A DNA stretch of 64,000 nucleotides from Scleroderma bovista (lineage: Eukaryota > Basidiomycota > Agaricomycetes > Boletales > Sclerodermataceae). The notes under the pieces are model-generated. The model was not told the origin of the DNA, made no database searches, and saw only the letters and a program-made list of their open reading frames with translations. Below are positions 48,152 through 59,929 of the stretch, piece after piece. Location of the stretch: positions 54,393-118,392 of the forward strand of contig JAYMGJ010000135.1 of assembly GCA_037178675.1 (NCBI GenBank), read 5' to 3'. Numbering within the stretch: the stretch's first letter is position 1; each line of letters begins with the position of its first letter. A program made the translations under genes and the position numbers.

Positions 48152-48432
48152 TGTTGAAGTCGCACGTGCACCCGGCGTAAACCGTCGACGAAGTGCGCAC
48201 AAGACTGCGACCCATATTAGTGTAGACTTAGTAATAGTCCTCTTTAGAGTAGATGTTACATGTCACATGTCACAGTCACACGTCACGCTATTTGTTGTAT
48301 ATAAACAGCGTCCATCGCTTATATAATATAACAGCTCTTAACCAGCTACCACTACCATCTCTGGTTGTGCACTCCACCCAACAGGTGAGTTGGAGTAGCA
48401 GTTCCTCTATGTATATAGGTATTGCTTCAACA
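48152..48432 (+). repeat. 5' LTR (281 bp)
   Basis: Nearly identical to 53679-53985. Contains TATATAAA at 48298-48305, a plausible TATA box, about 135 bp before the LTR end. Confidence 0.95.
48298..48305 (+). promoter_or_regulatory. LTR TATA box
   Basis: TATATAAA in the 5' LTR, preserved in the 3' LTR; likely sets the start of the element's transcript. Confidence 0.55.
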
Positions 48433-48446
48433 GGTTATGAGCCCTG
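48433..48446 (+). other. Primer binding site (half initiator tRNA-Met)
   Basis: GGTTATGAGCCCTG directly after the LTR is complementary to the anticodon stem-loop of eukaryotic initiator tRNA-Met (GGGCTCATAACC). Drosophila copia and yeast Ty5 are known to prime from a cleaved half of this tRNA. Confidence 0.75.
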
Positions 48447-48530
48447 TGAGCGCACTGTGTGCAGCAATGCACCAGACAGCACTCCAGCTCCCTGAGCGTT
48501 GCTTTAACTAGCTTGACGCTGTGGACCACA

Positions 48531-48685
48531 GTGAGCTCCTAGCTGAGCCCCTGCACAGCCACAAGGCGAAGTCGGTCGACGACTTGCGCCAAACAGTGAG
48601 CTCCTAGTTGAGCACCTGTACTGCCACAGGCGAAGTTCGTCAATGACTTGCGCCAACCATGGCGAACATCGTCGACGACTTGCGC
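48531..48685 (+). repeat. Leader tandem repeat of the copia element
   Basis: A 65 bp unit (GTGAGCTCCTAG..TGAGC.CCTG...GCCACA..GGCGAAGT...GACTTGCGCCAA) occurs twice, at 48531 and 48596, with a third partial copy (GGCGAACATCGTCGACGACTTGCGC) at 48661-48685. It lies between the primer site and Gag, where packaging signals of retroelements usually lie. Confidence 0.7.
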
Positions 48686-48817
48686 TGGCATGACCTAGTC
48701 ATGAGTTAGCTGTTGACAGAAGTGCTTTCACTAGCACTCAGGTGTTTCTTCTTTTCTTGCTTGTCCGTTGTCGCATTCACTTGCTGACTCCGTTGACTTT
48801 CCAAACAGAACATCACC

Positions 48818-51800
48818 ATGTCCAGCGCTCTCGACAAGATGGTTCCCGTGTTCACTGGCTCCAACTGGCAGCAGTGGCACACCTCTATGCAGGCCTACCT
48901 CCGGGCACAAGGCCAATGGTACGTTTACTCGACGACGCAACCCGTTGCCAGTCACGATGACCGTAAGGAATGGGACGACAACACCGAGAGAGTGCTCGGT
49001 AATATCACCTTGCACCTCGCCCCTTCTATCCAGGTCGCTGTCTCCAACCTCGACAACGTTAAAGACGTCTGGGACCACCTCAAAAAGAACTTCGGCGCCC
49101 CCAGTATCGGCTCTGCCTACGCCAAGCTTAGCAAGCTCCTGCCGACTACCATTCCCGCTGGCTCCCATCCCGCTCCGGCTATCACCAAAGTGCTTAGCCA
49201 CTTCGCCTACCTCAAAGACGCTGGCTTTGAGTTCCCTGCCCCCGTGCAGGCGATGATCATTCTGTGCAAGCTCCCTCCCACTATGGAGGTCGTAGCTCAG
49301 ATACTCAGCCAAACGTCGCCGGATGAAATTAAAAATCTGAAGCCCGATGGGATAGTCAAAGCCGCCACACTCTCTTTCAAGCAGAAAGGTGCCTCTTCGC
49401 GCGCCGGTGGTAAGGGCCCTCAGGCCAACAAGCTTAGCGCTGTGAAGCGCAAGCCGGCTGACCCAAAGTTCGCCCAGCAGCAGCAGCAGCCCCAGAGGCA
49501 GCAGCAGCAGCAAGGCGGGTCCAACGGCGGTACAAGCGGAAACGCTCCTGCCCAAGGACAGGGAGGCCGCACTCGACGTGGCGGCAAGAAGGCTCGCGCT
49601 CGCCGCGAGAACGCCCAACAGGCCACCTTCGCCACTTACGTCCACTACGATGGACCAGAGCCCACCGTCGACCCTCGCACCTTGGCCCACACTCCCAGTG
49701 CTGCCCACTATGGCCCCCCCGCTTTTGAAAACACTATCAAGGCCTTCGACTTGGCACACCGTCTGGGGGTAGAACCCTCCTGCCAGACCATCCGCACCCT
49801 CGACCAAGTTGTGTCGTTGGCAAGTGCGAACCTGGACCAGCCCGAGGCCGGTCCCTCCTCATTGAAGCGCCCTCGTCTCGAGGAGCGCATCACCATGTAT
49901 GAGGAGGATGCCATCTCCCTGGGGGATGAAGAGCCCTTCGCTCACGAACCGTTCGCTGATGACGAGTTCGATGAGATCGATGCGATGGGCGCGGAGGCCA
50001 GCCTTTTCAGGCAAGTACCTTCTGCACGCGTGCTGACCGACACTGACACGCTCCCTTTACATGTGCGCTTTACGCCGTCACTGTATATAGCGAGTAGTAA
50101 CTACAATTTGTCATGTCGTGTCTCCTCGAGTAAAGCATATATTTGTTCGTGTTCTCATGAAACGAGTGATGCACGCTGTGCTGGCTGTAAGGGAAAAATG
50201 GTCGACGATAGCGAACTATCTGGTGCCTTCTGGCTCCTAGACTCAGGTGCATCACGCCACTTCACTGGTGACATAGGTGATTTCGCCTCCTATAACGCGC
50301 TAAAGCGAGCGCACTACGCCAAAACTGCAAATGGTGTAGCACTAATTGCTGGCATTGGCACGGTATTACTCCGGTGCCTAGACCACAACTCTGGGGATGA
50401 GAAAGTCATAACACTCACCCAAGTGCTCCATATGCCAGGTGCTACTGCATGCCTTATTTCTATGGGCGAAATGCTCCAGCGTAACTACAAAGTCACCGGC
50501 GATAAGCGAGGCATTAGCCTCATTCATAAAGCTGAACGCCTATGGTTTGGGCCAGACCCAGAAGACGATCGCAACATCATTTTTGGGATTAGATCTATCC
50601 CGATAATTAGATCTAATTACATCGCCTCCGTGAGCAAAGTCGATTACAACATTATGCACTGGAGATTCGGGCACCCCTCGAAGGAAGTACTTCGACGCGT
50701 GCAAAAACATACACAGCGCTTCCCGGAGATCCACTTTCCTACAGAGGACTGTGTCTGCCCTGGATGTGCTCTTGGCAAGATGCCCAATCGAGCTTTCCCA
50801 GAGAACGAAAGACGTGCTTCCAAGCCCTTTGAGCTGGTGCACTCTGACTTAAAATCCTTCCCGGTTACGTCGTACCGGAAGTTCAAATATGTTATCACCT
50901 TCTACGACGACTATACTTCTCACGCCTGGACTATGCCTCTTCGCTCCAAAGCTGCAGCGATTACGGCTGCCAAAGATTTCCTCGAAATGGTGCGCGTCCA
51001 ACATGATATGCACGTCGTTGGATGGATGTCTGATGCTGGCGGAGAGTATAAATCCGATCTGTTTGATCGAGCACTCCTTGAGAAAGGAATAAAAATATAT
51101 CAAAGTGCTCCTAGAACCCCCATGCAGAATGGCTGCGCCGAGCGTCTAGGGCGCACTCTCATGGACAAAGCTGAGTCTATGCGGCATCAAGCCTGCATTC
51201 CTGACTCCTGGTGGGAATTTGCGTTCGCTCACGCAACTCACCTTTACAACCGTACTCCGGTAGCTCGCCTGCGATGGTGCACCCCCCATGAAATGCTTAA
51301 GGGGGAGATGCCTAACATCGATCACCTCCGTGTATTTGGCTGTGGAGCCTTTGTCTACCTCCCAGCCTCGGCTAGAGCAAATAAGATGGCTCCCAAGTCA
51401 GAGCTTATGACCTATGTCGGTGTTGCCCCTGGCAATGAGCGCAACTTTTTGTTCATGCGCTCCACCAATGCAGTGTTCACCGCTGCTCACGCCGTCTTTG
51501 ACGAGCGTCACTTCCCTCGCTGCCCCAAAAACAGGCGTGAACCTCTCGAGAACCCTTTCGGAAGGGCAAATCCGAAACCTACCACCGATCGACCAGGGAA
51601 TCCCCCTGATGATATCGACAGTGATGACGATGTGGAACACGACCATGGCTACCCACATCCCCAAGCGCAGGATGACGATCCAAAGCGCAAGGAACCTGAG
51701 GCTCCTGAGGAAGAGCCTAGTCAAATAAATCCTCCCCGTACGCCATCTCCAGTGCCTCCACCGGCACCGAGAACGCCTTCACCGGCAAGAAACCCGCCTC

Positions 51801-53632
51801 CTCCGGCACCGCAGCGCCCTGGCCGAGCTGAACGCCGCCAGAATGCACCGCCACCCCCTGCAGTTAATATACCTGCCCGCCCCCAACGTGAACGTAGAGC
51901 GCCATTTTGCCCCGGTAATGTGTATGGTGAGCAGCGACATCCCGTCGAGCAACTCCGGGATATCGAAAGTGCCTCTCGATGGCGAGAAACAGTGGGTGAG
52001 GTCCCTAGACCCCCACAACCGGACACACCAGACCATGTCCCTGGTGGTTTCCCTGACACCTCTGCAACGCCCAGTGAGGAAGATGTGCAAAAGATGTGCG
52101 AGGAAGGGGGAGCAAACCTAGTCCGTTATCTGATGGGCAAAGCCCTCGAAACCCGCGACCCTCAATATGAGAGTGTCCGCAACTGGTCCTATTTTGAGCT
52201 AGTTGACCGTCCCTGAGACTGGAAGGTCATTAAGAATCAATGGGTCTTCGACGTCAAGTCGGATGGCCACAAGAAAGCCCGCTTAGTAGCAAAAGGCTTC
52301 TCCCAGGTCGAGGGATTAGATTTCGACCAGGTCTTCTCACCAGTTGTGCGCTTTGAAACAGTGCACCTCATGCTTGCGCTTGCCACACTTGAAAACTGGT
52401 ATATCACTGGACTCGACGTTCGGAGCGCCTACTTGTATGGCAAGCTCGACGAAGAGATCTACATGGAACAACCCAAAGGGTTTGCAGTTCCTGGGCAAGA
52501 GCGCAAAGTGCTCCGCCTCTGGCGTGCCCTCTATGGCCTTAAACAGGCCAGCCTAGCTTGGTGGCGCACACTCGATGAGTCTCTCAAAGAGCTTGGGTTT
52601 GAGCACCTTGAGTCTGAAGCAGGCATCTTCTTCTATAAGAAGAAAGGCACCAACATCGTCATTGGTATTATCTACATTGACGACGCACTATTTTGCGGCC
52701 CTAACAAGGCTGTTGTTGATGCCATCAAAGCGCAGTTCATGCGCAAATGGGAGTGCAGAGACCTTGGAGAACCTAAGGAGTTCCTCCGAATGCGAATCAC
52801 TCGCAAAGGTCGCGCTATCCACTTGGACCAATGCGCGTACCTCCAAAAGGTCATTGAACGCTGCGGCATGCTCAATGCAAAGTCCGCAAGCACCCCACTG
52901 CCGGCTGGCTACTATGCCGCCAAAAATACAGAGCCTGTTGATGCGGAACTCCGCTCCCGTTTCCAGATGGCCATTGGGTCCCTTCTGTACCTTATGTTAG
53001 GCACTAGGCCCGACATTGCTTTTGCAGTCACCCATCTCTCACGCCATGCCGCGAACCCATCTCAGGACCACCTAAGCAAAGCGCTGTATATCTGTCGCTA
53101 CTTGATTGGTACACCTAATTACTCCCTAGTGTACAATGGTGGATCCGGTGCTGGCCTGATTGCATGCACGGACTCAGATTGGGGATCAGACCCTATCTCT
53201 CGCCTCTCGCAGACAGGTTTTTACCTGAAACTTGCAGATGGATTGATCAGTTGGACTTCTCGTGCGCAGAAGACTATTGCGTACTCGTCCACTGAGGCTG
53301 AATACATGGCTCTGAGCGATTGCGCTCGCCAAGTTACCTGGATTCGAAGTCTACTCGGTGAGCTCGGCTATAAGCTGAAAGCTATCCTGATTTGCGGTGA
53401 TAATCAGGGGTCCATATTCATGGCATCCAACCCTGTAATGGAGCCTCGCTCCAAGCACATCGACATCCGCTACCACGGAATCCGCGAGTCAGTCGCGAAA
53501 GGTAATGTGGAGCTATTCTTCATTGATGGTGCTGAAAATCCCGCCGATCTGCTCACCAAGAACTTACCCTGCGAGAAATTCGCAAAGTTCAGAGCTCAAC
53601 TAGGCTTACAGTTTCCCTCTGGCAGCATCTAG
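48818..53632 (+). pseudogene. copia Gag-Pol polyprotein with one in-frame stop
   Basis: A single frame of 1604 codons with one interruption, TGA at 52214-52216 (codon 1133). Gag resembles the copia/UBN2 type (FTGSNWQQWHTSMQAYL). It lacks a CCHC knuckle and has instead a Gln-rich then Arg/Gly-rich tract (GGRTRRGGKKARARR). Protease LLDSGASRHF lies near residue 475. The integrase has MHWRFGH..C-x2-C at about 613-655, Asp in HSDLK, Asp in SDAGGEY and Glu in NGCAERL. The stop lies just before RT; RT has YIDDALF near 1287, and RNase H has TDSDWG, STEAEYMALSD and GDNQGS. The stop is not at the Gag-Pol border, where a regulated stop would be expected, so it is probably inactivating. Confidence 0.93.
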
Positions 53633-53669
53633 CACCTTATTCGCTGAAGTGCTCTATGTGCAGCACAGC

Positions 53670-53678
53670 AAGGGGGAG
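53670..53678 (+). other. Polypurine tract
   Basis: AAGGGGGAG immediately precedes the 3' LTR; primes plus-strand synthesis in this class. Confidence 0.75.
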
Positions 53679-53985
53679 TGTTGAAGTCGCACGTGCACCT
53701 GGCGTAAACCGTCGTCGAAGTGCGCACAAGACTGCGACCCATATTAGTGTAGACTTAGTAATAGTCCTCTTTAGAGTAGATGTTACATGTCACATGTCAC
53801 AGTCACAGTCACACGTCACGCGTCACAGTCACACATCACGCTATTTGTTGTATATAAACAGCGTCCATCGCTTATATAATATAACAGCTCTTAACCAGCT
53901 ACCGCTACCATCTCTGGTTGTGCACTCCACCCAACAGGTGAGTTGGAGTAGCAGTTCCTCTATGTATATAGGTATTGCTTCAACA
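53679..53985 (+). repeat. 3' LTR (307 bp)
   Basis: As the 5' LTR but with an expanded run of CAGTCACA/CGTCAC motifs at about 53798-53837. Confidence 0.95.
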
Positions 53986-54982
53986 GTCCCAGCCTGTTGG
54001 CAACAGGCTCAAGTTTTGCAGCTCATATTTACACCTCTGTGTAAATCTCACTGTAAATTTCCTACTTTACTCTACTTTACACTGACTTTACTCCCCTTGC
54101 CAGCACTTTACTAGATTTACTGTTTGAACCAGTTGAACCATGAGCCTGGTTGTGGGTCCATGTTTGACCATTTATGTCAATGCATCACCACGAGGCCTTG
54201 TAGTGCCACCGTGCCTCATTGATCCATCATTGAGTCCTTTCCTCTATGCTCTCCCCCTACAAACCCCTGTATTAATGTTTGTGGACTCATCCATTGCCAT
54301 CTCCAGATCGCAACTGACCTGTTCTAGGTGGCTGAAACACCTTCCCTCATTCTACACTGTGTAGATTGGGCTGATGGCATTTTATCACAGGATATCAAGC
54401 ATTGTGTTTCCCACCAGTTGTCTTCTACATGCTGAAGGAATTGGGTGGTTGCTACGGTCTTGGGATGTTGTCTATGGGCCATGTCCTTATCCCCCCAGAG
54501 CAACTTATGGTGGTGGTCAAAGTGGATGGGTGTTGGAGGTTGGTTTCACTCTCTTTTACTCCCTGGTGATTACTCACTTCCATGCTGGGATGTTCCTCTT
54601 AGACTCTGCTCATGGTTGTCAGAGTACTTGATGAAACACAAGGAGGTGAATGTGCAAAACTGATGTCTTATTCTTGATGATCTAGAGGACAGCTGGGGCA
54701 GAGGGTATCCCACATGTCAATACTCTTTTCCAGAAGGATCATCACATGCTGTTTAAATGGTAAGTGTGGTGGTCTGTGATGTAAGGAGGCATGACTGGAG
54801 AAGCAGAGTGTAGTCTTTGGCTGTGCTGTGGCTGTGAAGCTGCAGCTTCTTTCTTCCTCTCCCTCTCCAGTCCCACTGGTCGGACTCCCGTCTCGTTCTT
54901 TCATTGTTACTGCATAGTCAATCGTTTTAGCTCTCTTTATCCTAGCACTATTCAACGCTTCTCCTGATCGCGACTCGTTCTG
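53986..54982. other. Region between copia and DIRS-like elements
   Basis: Starts with the target duplication, then AGCCTGTTGGCAACAGGCT, a perfect hairpin (53991-54009). The rest has no gene and may be the leader of the DIRS-like element. Because copia is inserted here, this was once continuous with 48151. Confidence 0.45.
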
Positions 54983-56533
54983 ATGCCCAATGATGCTATC
55001 CCAGCAGTGGACCCTTCTAATGAGGTCTGTCCAGACTTCGCTTCAGACCTATACCCCCCCCTTCAAGACAACATCCAAAGGGGCATGGCAGCCTCAGACG
55101 AAGAAACTATTGTACATCTTGTGCAGCTCTGGACACAAGACCACAACAGGCGACTCACACACTGGCTCGAGCATCAACAGGAAGCAGCAGAGGAAGCTGA
55201 ACACCTACGGCAAGCAGATGAAGACCAAGCTCAAGTTCTGGCAGAGCAAGAAGCTGAATGTGAACGGACTGAAGCTGAAAAAAAGAAACCAAAAATTGGA
55301 GACTTTGACGAGTCCAAACAAATCCCCAGTGTTCTTCTTCCCCGTCCGTCGCAATATGCCATCCAGAAACTCAAGCAGTTCAAATATGTAGAGCTGTGGT
55401 ATTTCTCCCCCGATGGATATCGTGAAGCCTCCAGAGAAAGCCGCTTGACCGCGGATGATGCCCTAGGCATTGCCAAGAGCGACAATGTGCTCACTCTCAA
55501 ATCAGCAGCCTCAATCAAAGCATCCAAAAATGCACTGTTAGACCATGAACTACCCATCGCTGACTTCTTCCAAGCGAAGAATGCACTCCTCCAACAGGCG
55601 AAACTGGCTGGGTGGCCCGAGAAACATCTAAATGTGCTCTCCTTCTTCTACTGGAACTTGGAGAACCACCCCATTCACAACGTGGCTCATGGGGATGAGA
55701 TCATCCTCACTTACACTTCGCGTGTGCGATGCCACTGGCATGGTGACTTGAAAACCAGTGCAGCCAGAAACATTGCTGTCATCAACACTCACCTCATCCA
55801 AACTATTGGCTTTGAGGTCAACACCAGGCGACAAGACGAGATTGCCAAGCGCCATGAAGAACAGCTATCAAAGGTTTGTTGGAATCACCTTCTGTCAGTT
55901 TCCCATTCACTGATTTTACTTTATTCTTCCATCTCGGCCATTTGGGCAATACCTACTGTATTCCTGTTGCTTCACACGTGCCCACTTTGCTACAACACGT
56001 TCATCTACACACCACACTGGTGTACCATAACCGTGTTGACTATCCTGCTACAGCACATGGACTCCACCCCATTCCATGCGCACTCCTCCAGCCGCTACAG
56101 AACAGAGCAGTATCAGAGTTCCCTCAACCCCACCCAATCCTTTCAGTCATCTGGTTCCCCCCAGAGCCCCTATGCCTCCAACATGTCCTGTCACTCTAGC
56201 CCACAAAAAGGGAAAGACCCCTCGAGAGGTCCCAGAACCCCCCGCTCTGCGTGCTCTGTGTGCCTCAGACATTTTGCGCACCTCATTAACCAATGTGAAA
56301 ATGACAAACTATGGGACGGGTCTGATACCCATTGCAGAAGGGCAGCAGATGGTCGCCTGGTCTCCAAAGATGGCGGAACAACCCTGTGTTCTGACTGGCA
56401 ACAACCACAAGGCTGCAGATCTGCCAGCCACCCCCTTCAACACATGTGTTCAGGCTGCGGAAGTTCTGATCACAGTGCTCAAAGCTGTCCTCGAGCAGAG
56501 AAGGCACAAAGCTCTCACTCCATACAACCCTGA
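54983..56533 (+). CDS. DIRS-like Gag protein
   Basis: Frame of 516 codons. The first 300 residues are helical and acidic (coiled-coil-like HQQEAAEEAEHLRQADEDQ, then WYFSPDGYREASRESR). A low-quality hydrophobic stretch at 55880-56070 begins with GTTTGTTGG and looks like an unspliced intron. The C-terminus has zinc-binding Cys/His clusters: CSVCLRHFAHLINQC and the knuckle CSGCGSSDHSAQSC. It overlaps the RT frame, as in DIRS elements. Confidence 0.7.
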   Translation: MPNDAIPAVDPSNEVCPDFASDLYPPLQDNIQRGMAASDEETIVHLVQLWTQDHNRRLTHWLEHQQEAAEEAEHLRQADEDQAQVLAEQEAECERTEAEKKKPKIGDFDESKQIPSVLLPRPSQYAIQKLKQFKYVELWYFSPDGYREASRESRLTADDALGIAKSDNVLTLKSAASIKASKNALLDHELPIADFFQAKNALLQQAKLAGWPEKHLNVLSFFYWNLENHPIHNVAHGDEIILTYTSRVRCHWHGDLKTSAARNIAVINTHLIQTIGFEVNTRRQDEIAKRHEEQLSKVCWNHLLSVSHSLILLYSSISAIWAIPTVFLLLHTCPLCYNTFIYTPHWCTITVLTILLQHMDSTPFHAHSSSRYRTEQYQSSLNPTQSFQSSGSPQSPYASNMSCHSSPQKGKDPSRGPRTPRSACSVCLRHFAHLINQCENDKLWDGSDTHCRRAADGRLVSKDGGTTLCSDWQQPQGCRSASHPLQHMCSGCGSSDHSAQSCPRAEKAQSSHSIQP

Positions 56534-58230
56534 TGTGTGGAAGTCGCTCCTTATTACTGCTAGACTTATAGATAAATACCCCCACATACCTGATTCACTG
56601 CACTCTGGTTTCTCCGTTAATGTCCCACAAATAAATACCACGTATGCACCACCTAATCACCCATCTGTAGAAAACCACAAAGATGTCTTCGAAGCTGCCA
56701 TTTCCAAAGAACTTACATTAGGTCGTTATTTAGGACCTTATTCTCAGGCGGAAGTGGAGTTGGCCATAGGCAAATTCCAAACATCTCCCATGTCCATCAT
56801 ACCCAAGCCTGGAAAACCAGGCAAATTTCGTCTCATACAGAACTTATCATCTCCCCACTCCCCTGTAGGCCAAATATCTTCCATCAATTCTCGCATTTCG
56901 TCAGACCTTTACACTTGCTCTTATGGTACCTTTTCCATAATTAGTTTACTAATCTCACAGCTCCCACCAGGATCTCAGGCAGCCCTGCGAGATGTCTCTG
57001 AGGCTTATCGCACCGTACCTTAAATCCATCAGAGTGGCCAGGACTAGTCGTCCGGACTTCACCCACATCCTTTGCAATTGACACTTGTTTATGCTTTGGC
57101 TTTGGCCCCTCAGGTGGCATTTATGGCAACCTAGCTGGTGCAGGCACAGACCTGCTTTGGGCCAATGGCATTGGCCCCATCTCACGTTGGGTGGATGACC
57201 ACATCTTTTTTAGGATCCGACGAGAGGACCTAACTCTGTTTAATGAAAAATGTGCCCAAACTGCGGAGATGATCAAACGAAATGGGGACCTAATCACGAG
57301 AGGAGGGCGCCAGTGGTACCAAGGCGACCCTATGCCAAATGGCTCACACGCCGAGTTTGATGATGATCACAGATCCTCGATACATGACCTATCAAATAAT
57401 TCCTCCCGGTCAGAGACAGACCAGAAATACACCTACAATTTTGAGGATATTGATGCACTCTCACACCAACTTGGGATTCCCTGGGAATCATCGAAAGATG
57501 TCCCATTCTCGACCTCAGTCCCCTACCTTGGACTAATATGGGACTTAGAACTGTGGGTGGTAACCCTAAGTGAATCCAAATGCTCGAAATACCTCCTGGC
57601 AATGAATAAATGGAATAAGTCACACACGCACTCACTCAATGAAGTACAAAAGCTGCATGGCAAACTACTACACGCAGCCCTAGTCATCCCTGCAGGACGT
57701 GCTTACCTCATCCATCTAGAGGCCATGCTCGGCATCTTCAGTGACTCACCATTCAAACCCAGAACGCCACCTCATGGCTGCATGGAGGACCTTCTCTGGT
57801 GGTCAAGGATCCTAAGCAACCCCCCACAACCCATACACATCCCAGCTCCCTGTTTTATCCATGACTTTACCGCCTTTTCTGATGCCAGCTCAGGCATCGG
57901 AATTGGCATTGTTGTCGGTGAGCGCTGGCAGGCATGGACACTGCACCCAGAATGGAAATCAGATGGGCGAGATATCGGGTGGGCAGAAAGTGTCGGATTT
58001 GAACTCCTGGTCTGACACATCGTCTCCTCTGGTGCCTCCAACATTCATTTCAAAGTTTTCGGAGACAACAGAGGTGTGGTTGTAGGCTGGTGGAATGGAC
58101 GCAGTCGAAACAAACCCACAAGTGACACCTTCAAGCACATTCATTCCATCATGGATGAAGCAGACTGTACTGTCATCACCAAATACATTCCCAGTGGAAA
58201 AAATCCAGCAGATGAACCCTCCCACAGCAT
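56076..58230 (+). pseudogene. DIRS-like reverse transcriptase and RNase H, broken
   Basis: RT blocks: MSIIPKPGKPGKFRLIQNLS, DVSEAYRTVP, FGFGPSGGIYG and the active site WVDDHIFF at 57188. A one-base frameshift lies near 57015-57020, just after the DVSEAYRTVP block. RNase H has FSDASSGIGIGIV and GDNRGVVVGWWN, interrupted by TGA at 58013-58015. The gene is therefore dead unless suppressed. Confidence 0.85.
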
Positions 58231-58499
58231 TTATCCCCCCTCATATCTCTGTCTCCCGGTCACTCCTATCCCCCATGCCCTCCAGCCATTCATCTGCAAT
58301 GTCCCAAAAGACATTCCCCCCACCCACAGCAGTTCCCCCTTCCAACAACTGTTTCCGGACAGACCAGGCTCTTTCCACAATGAGAACCCTCCCAAGCGGC
58401 AGTGCTTCAGACCAGACCATATCTAGGCGGGCAAGAGCTACCTACCCTGCAGATCTCACACCCATTCCATCTCCTCTTCGCCCCTTCTGCCTGGCATGC

Positions 58500-59581
58500 G
58501 AACACTTGAAATCCTGGAAACCATTAAACTCTCGCTCTCAGTGCGGAAATCACCTTCCCCTCCTATCCAAGGACGACCTTTCTTACATTGAGAGTGTGGT
58601 AGCACATGCGTGGGCCAATAGCACCAAAGAAACGTATGGGTCGGGACTCTTAGTGTATCATGTATTTTGTGATAGCAAGAATATCCCAGAGGATCAGCGC
58701 ACTCCCGCCAGCGCCATTTTAATTTCATCATTCCTCTTGAATCTTGCAGGTTCCTATTCCAGTGCTGCGGTAACCAATTACCTCCAGGGTGTCCAAGCAT
58801 GGCACATCATCCGCAGCCTGGACTGGTCCATCAAGGATGATGAAGTCGACGCACTTCTCAAAGCCTCAGCTTCCCTGGCTCCCCCCTCTTCAAAGCGCAA
58901 ACCCAGAGAGCCATACACAATCAACATTATTATTGCCATCTGTCGTCACCTTGATCTAGATATGCCCTTACATGCAGCGGTTTTCACGTGCCTCACCACC
59001 ACTTTCTATGCTATGGCCCGGGTTGGTGAATTTACAGTTCAAACGTTGGAAGCCTTTCACCTGGAGCAACATGTCAAACTCAAGGATGTGCGGCAGGACA
59101 AAGATAGACAAGGACGAGAGATAATGAACTTCCACATTCCCCACACTAAAGCTGCACCGCAAGGTGAGGACGTGAATTGGGCTCGTCAAGATGGCCCATC
59201 CGATCCGGACTTGGCACTGAAGAATCACCTTCGTGTCAATAACTCCCTGGTTCGCCGCTTTTTGCATACAAAGACAAATGCAAACAGGTGCTCAAGCCTT
59301 TAACTTGCAGCAAATTCTTATCCATTCTTTCCCTTGCCATTAAAGCAGCTGGTATGAAACCCCTCAGCAGTCATGGCATCCACATCAGCTCCATACTTGA
59401 ATATCTCCTGTGCAATGTACCTTTCGATGTAGTCAAAATCAAAGGCCGCTGGGCGAGTGATGCATTTCTCTTATATCTTCGTCGTCATGTGCAAATTCTC
59501 ACCCCTTACATGCAAGCCGTACCAGAATTGCATGATTCTTTTCTTTGTTTCACCATGCCCCCTGTAAGATCCCGTTCCTGA
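58500..59581 (+). pseudogene. DIRS-like tyrosine recombinase, broken
   Basis: N-terminal SAM-like core-binding part (AWANSTKETYGSGLLVYHVFC, SSAAVTNYLQGVQAW), then the catalytic part: first Arg in FYAMARVGEFTV, HGIHISSILEYLL in place of the usual HGIRIG-type HxxR box, GRWASDAFLLYLRRH, and the likely Tyr in LTPYMQ. A frameshift at about 59290 separates the two halves and the HxxR Arg is His, so it cannot work as it stands. Confidence 0.82.
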
Positions 59582-59929
59582 TCCTTTTTGAGGATGAAAA
59601 TACTTAGTGTGAGTCTCGTCCTCCTCCTACTATCCTGGATGCAAATGTCTCGCTCTCTGCATCATCGTACTCCTAACCCTCTGGGAAACACAGCTCACCT
59701 TTTCTCTCCAGGACTAGCAGCCGGGGTCGGAGGTGCTTCGCGTGCCATCACCCAAGTTTCCTTCTCCTCACATCACACTGTCTTGTTAGACAGATATAAT
59801 CACATTCATTGTACCTACATAGTGACTATATCACCTGCTGTCTTTTCTCGCAACAGCATCTCGCCTCAGTGCCATCCAAAGACTACTCTCTTATCCATTT
59901 TGTGCCTGTTTGACCAAAGTTGATTACAG
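59582..59929. other. DIRS-like 3' region
   Basis: An open plus frame (59588-59923) without recognisable domain. The junction to PRP8-derived sequence falls near 59930. Confidence 0.4.

Larger units (their letters stand above)
48152..53985 (+). mobile_element. Ty1/copia LTR retrotransposon, near complete
   Basis: 5834 bp with LTRs at both ends, both starting TGTTGAAG and ending CTTCAACA, and a 5 bp target duplication GTCCC (48147-48151 and 53986-53990). One Gag-Pol frame with protease, integrase, RT and RNase H in copia order. By eye the LTRs differ by three or four substitutions and one 26 bp length change, so insertion was recent. Confidence 0.95.
54983..59581 (+). mobile_element. DIRS-like retrotransposon with tyrosine recombinase, decayed
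   Basis: Gag-like protein, then RT plus RNase H, then tyrosine recombinase, the gene order of DIRS-type elements, which integrate with a recombinase and not a DDE integrase. No LTRs or clear split direct repeats were found, so the limits given are those of the coding parts. RT, RNase H and recombinase each carry a disabling change. Confidence 0.82.

Noticed and set aside
48731..49807. 358-codon minus frame, Gly/Leu-rich
   Set aside because: Antisense to the copia Gag; composition is the mirror of a GC-rich coding strand.
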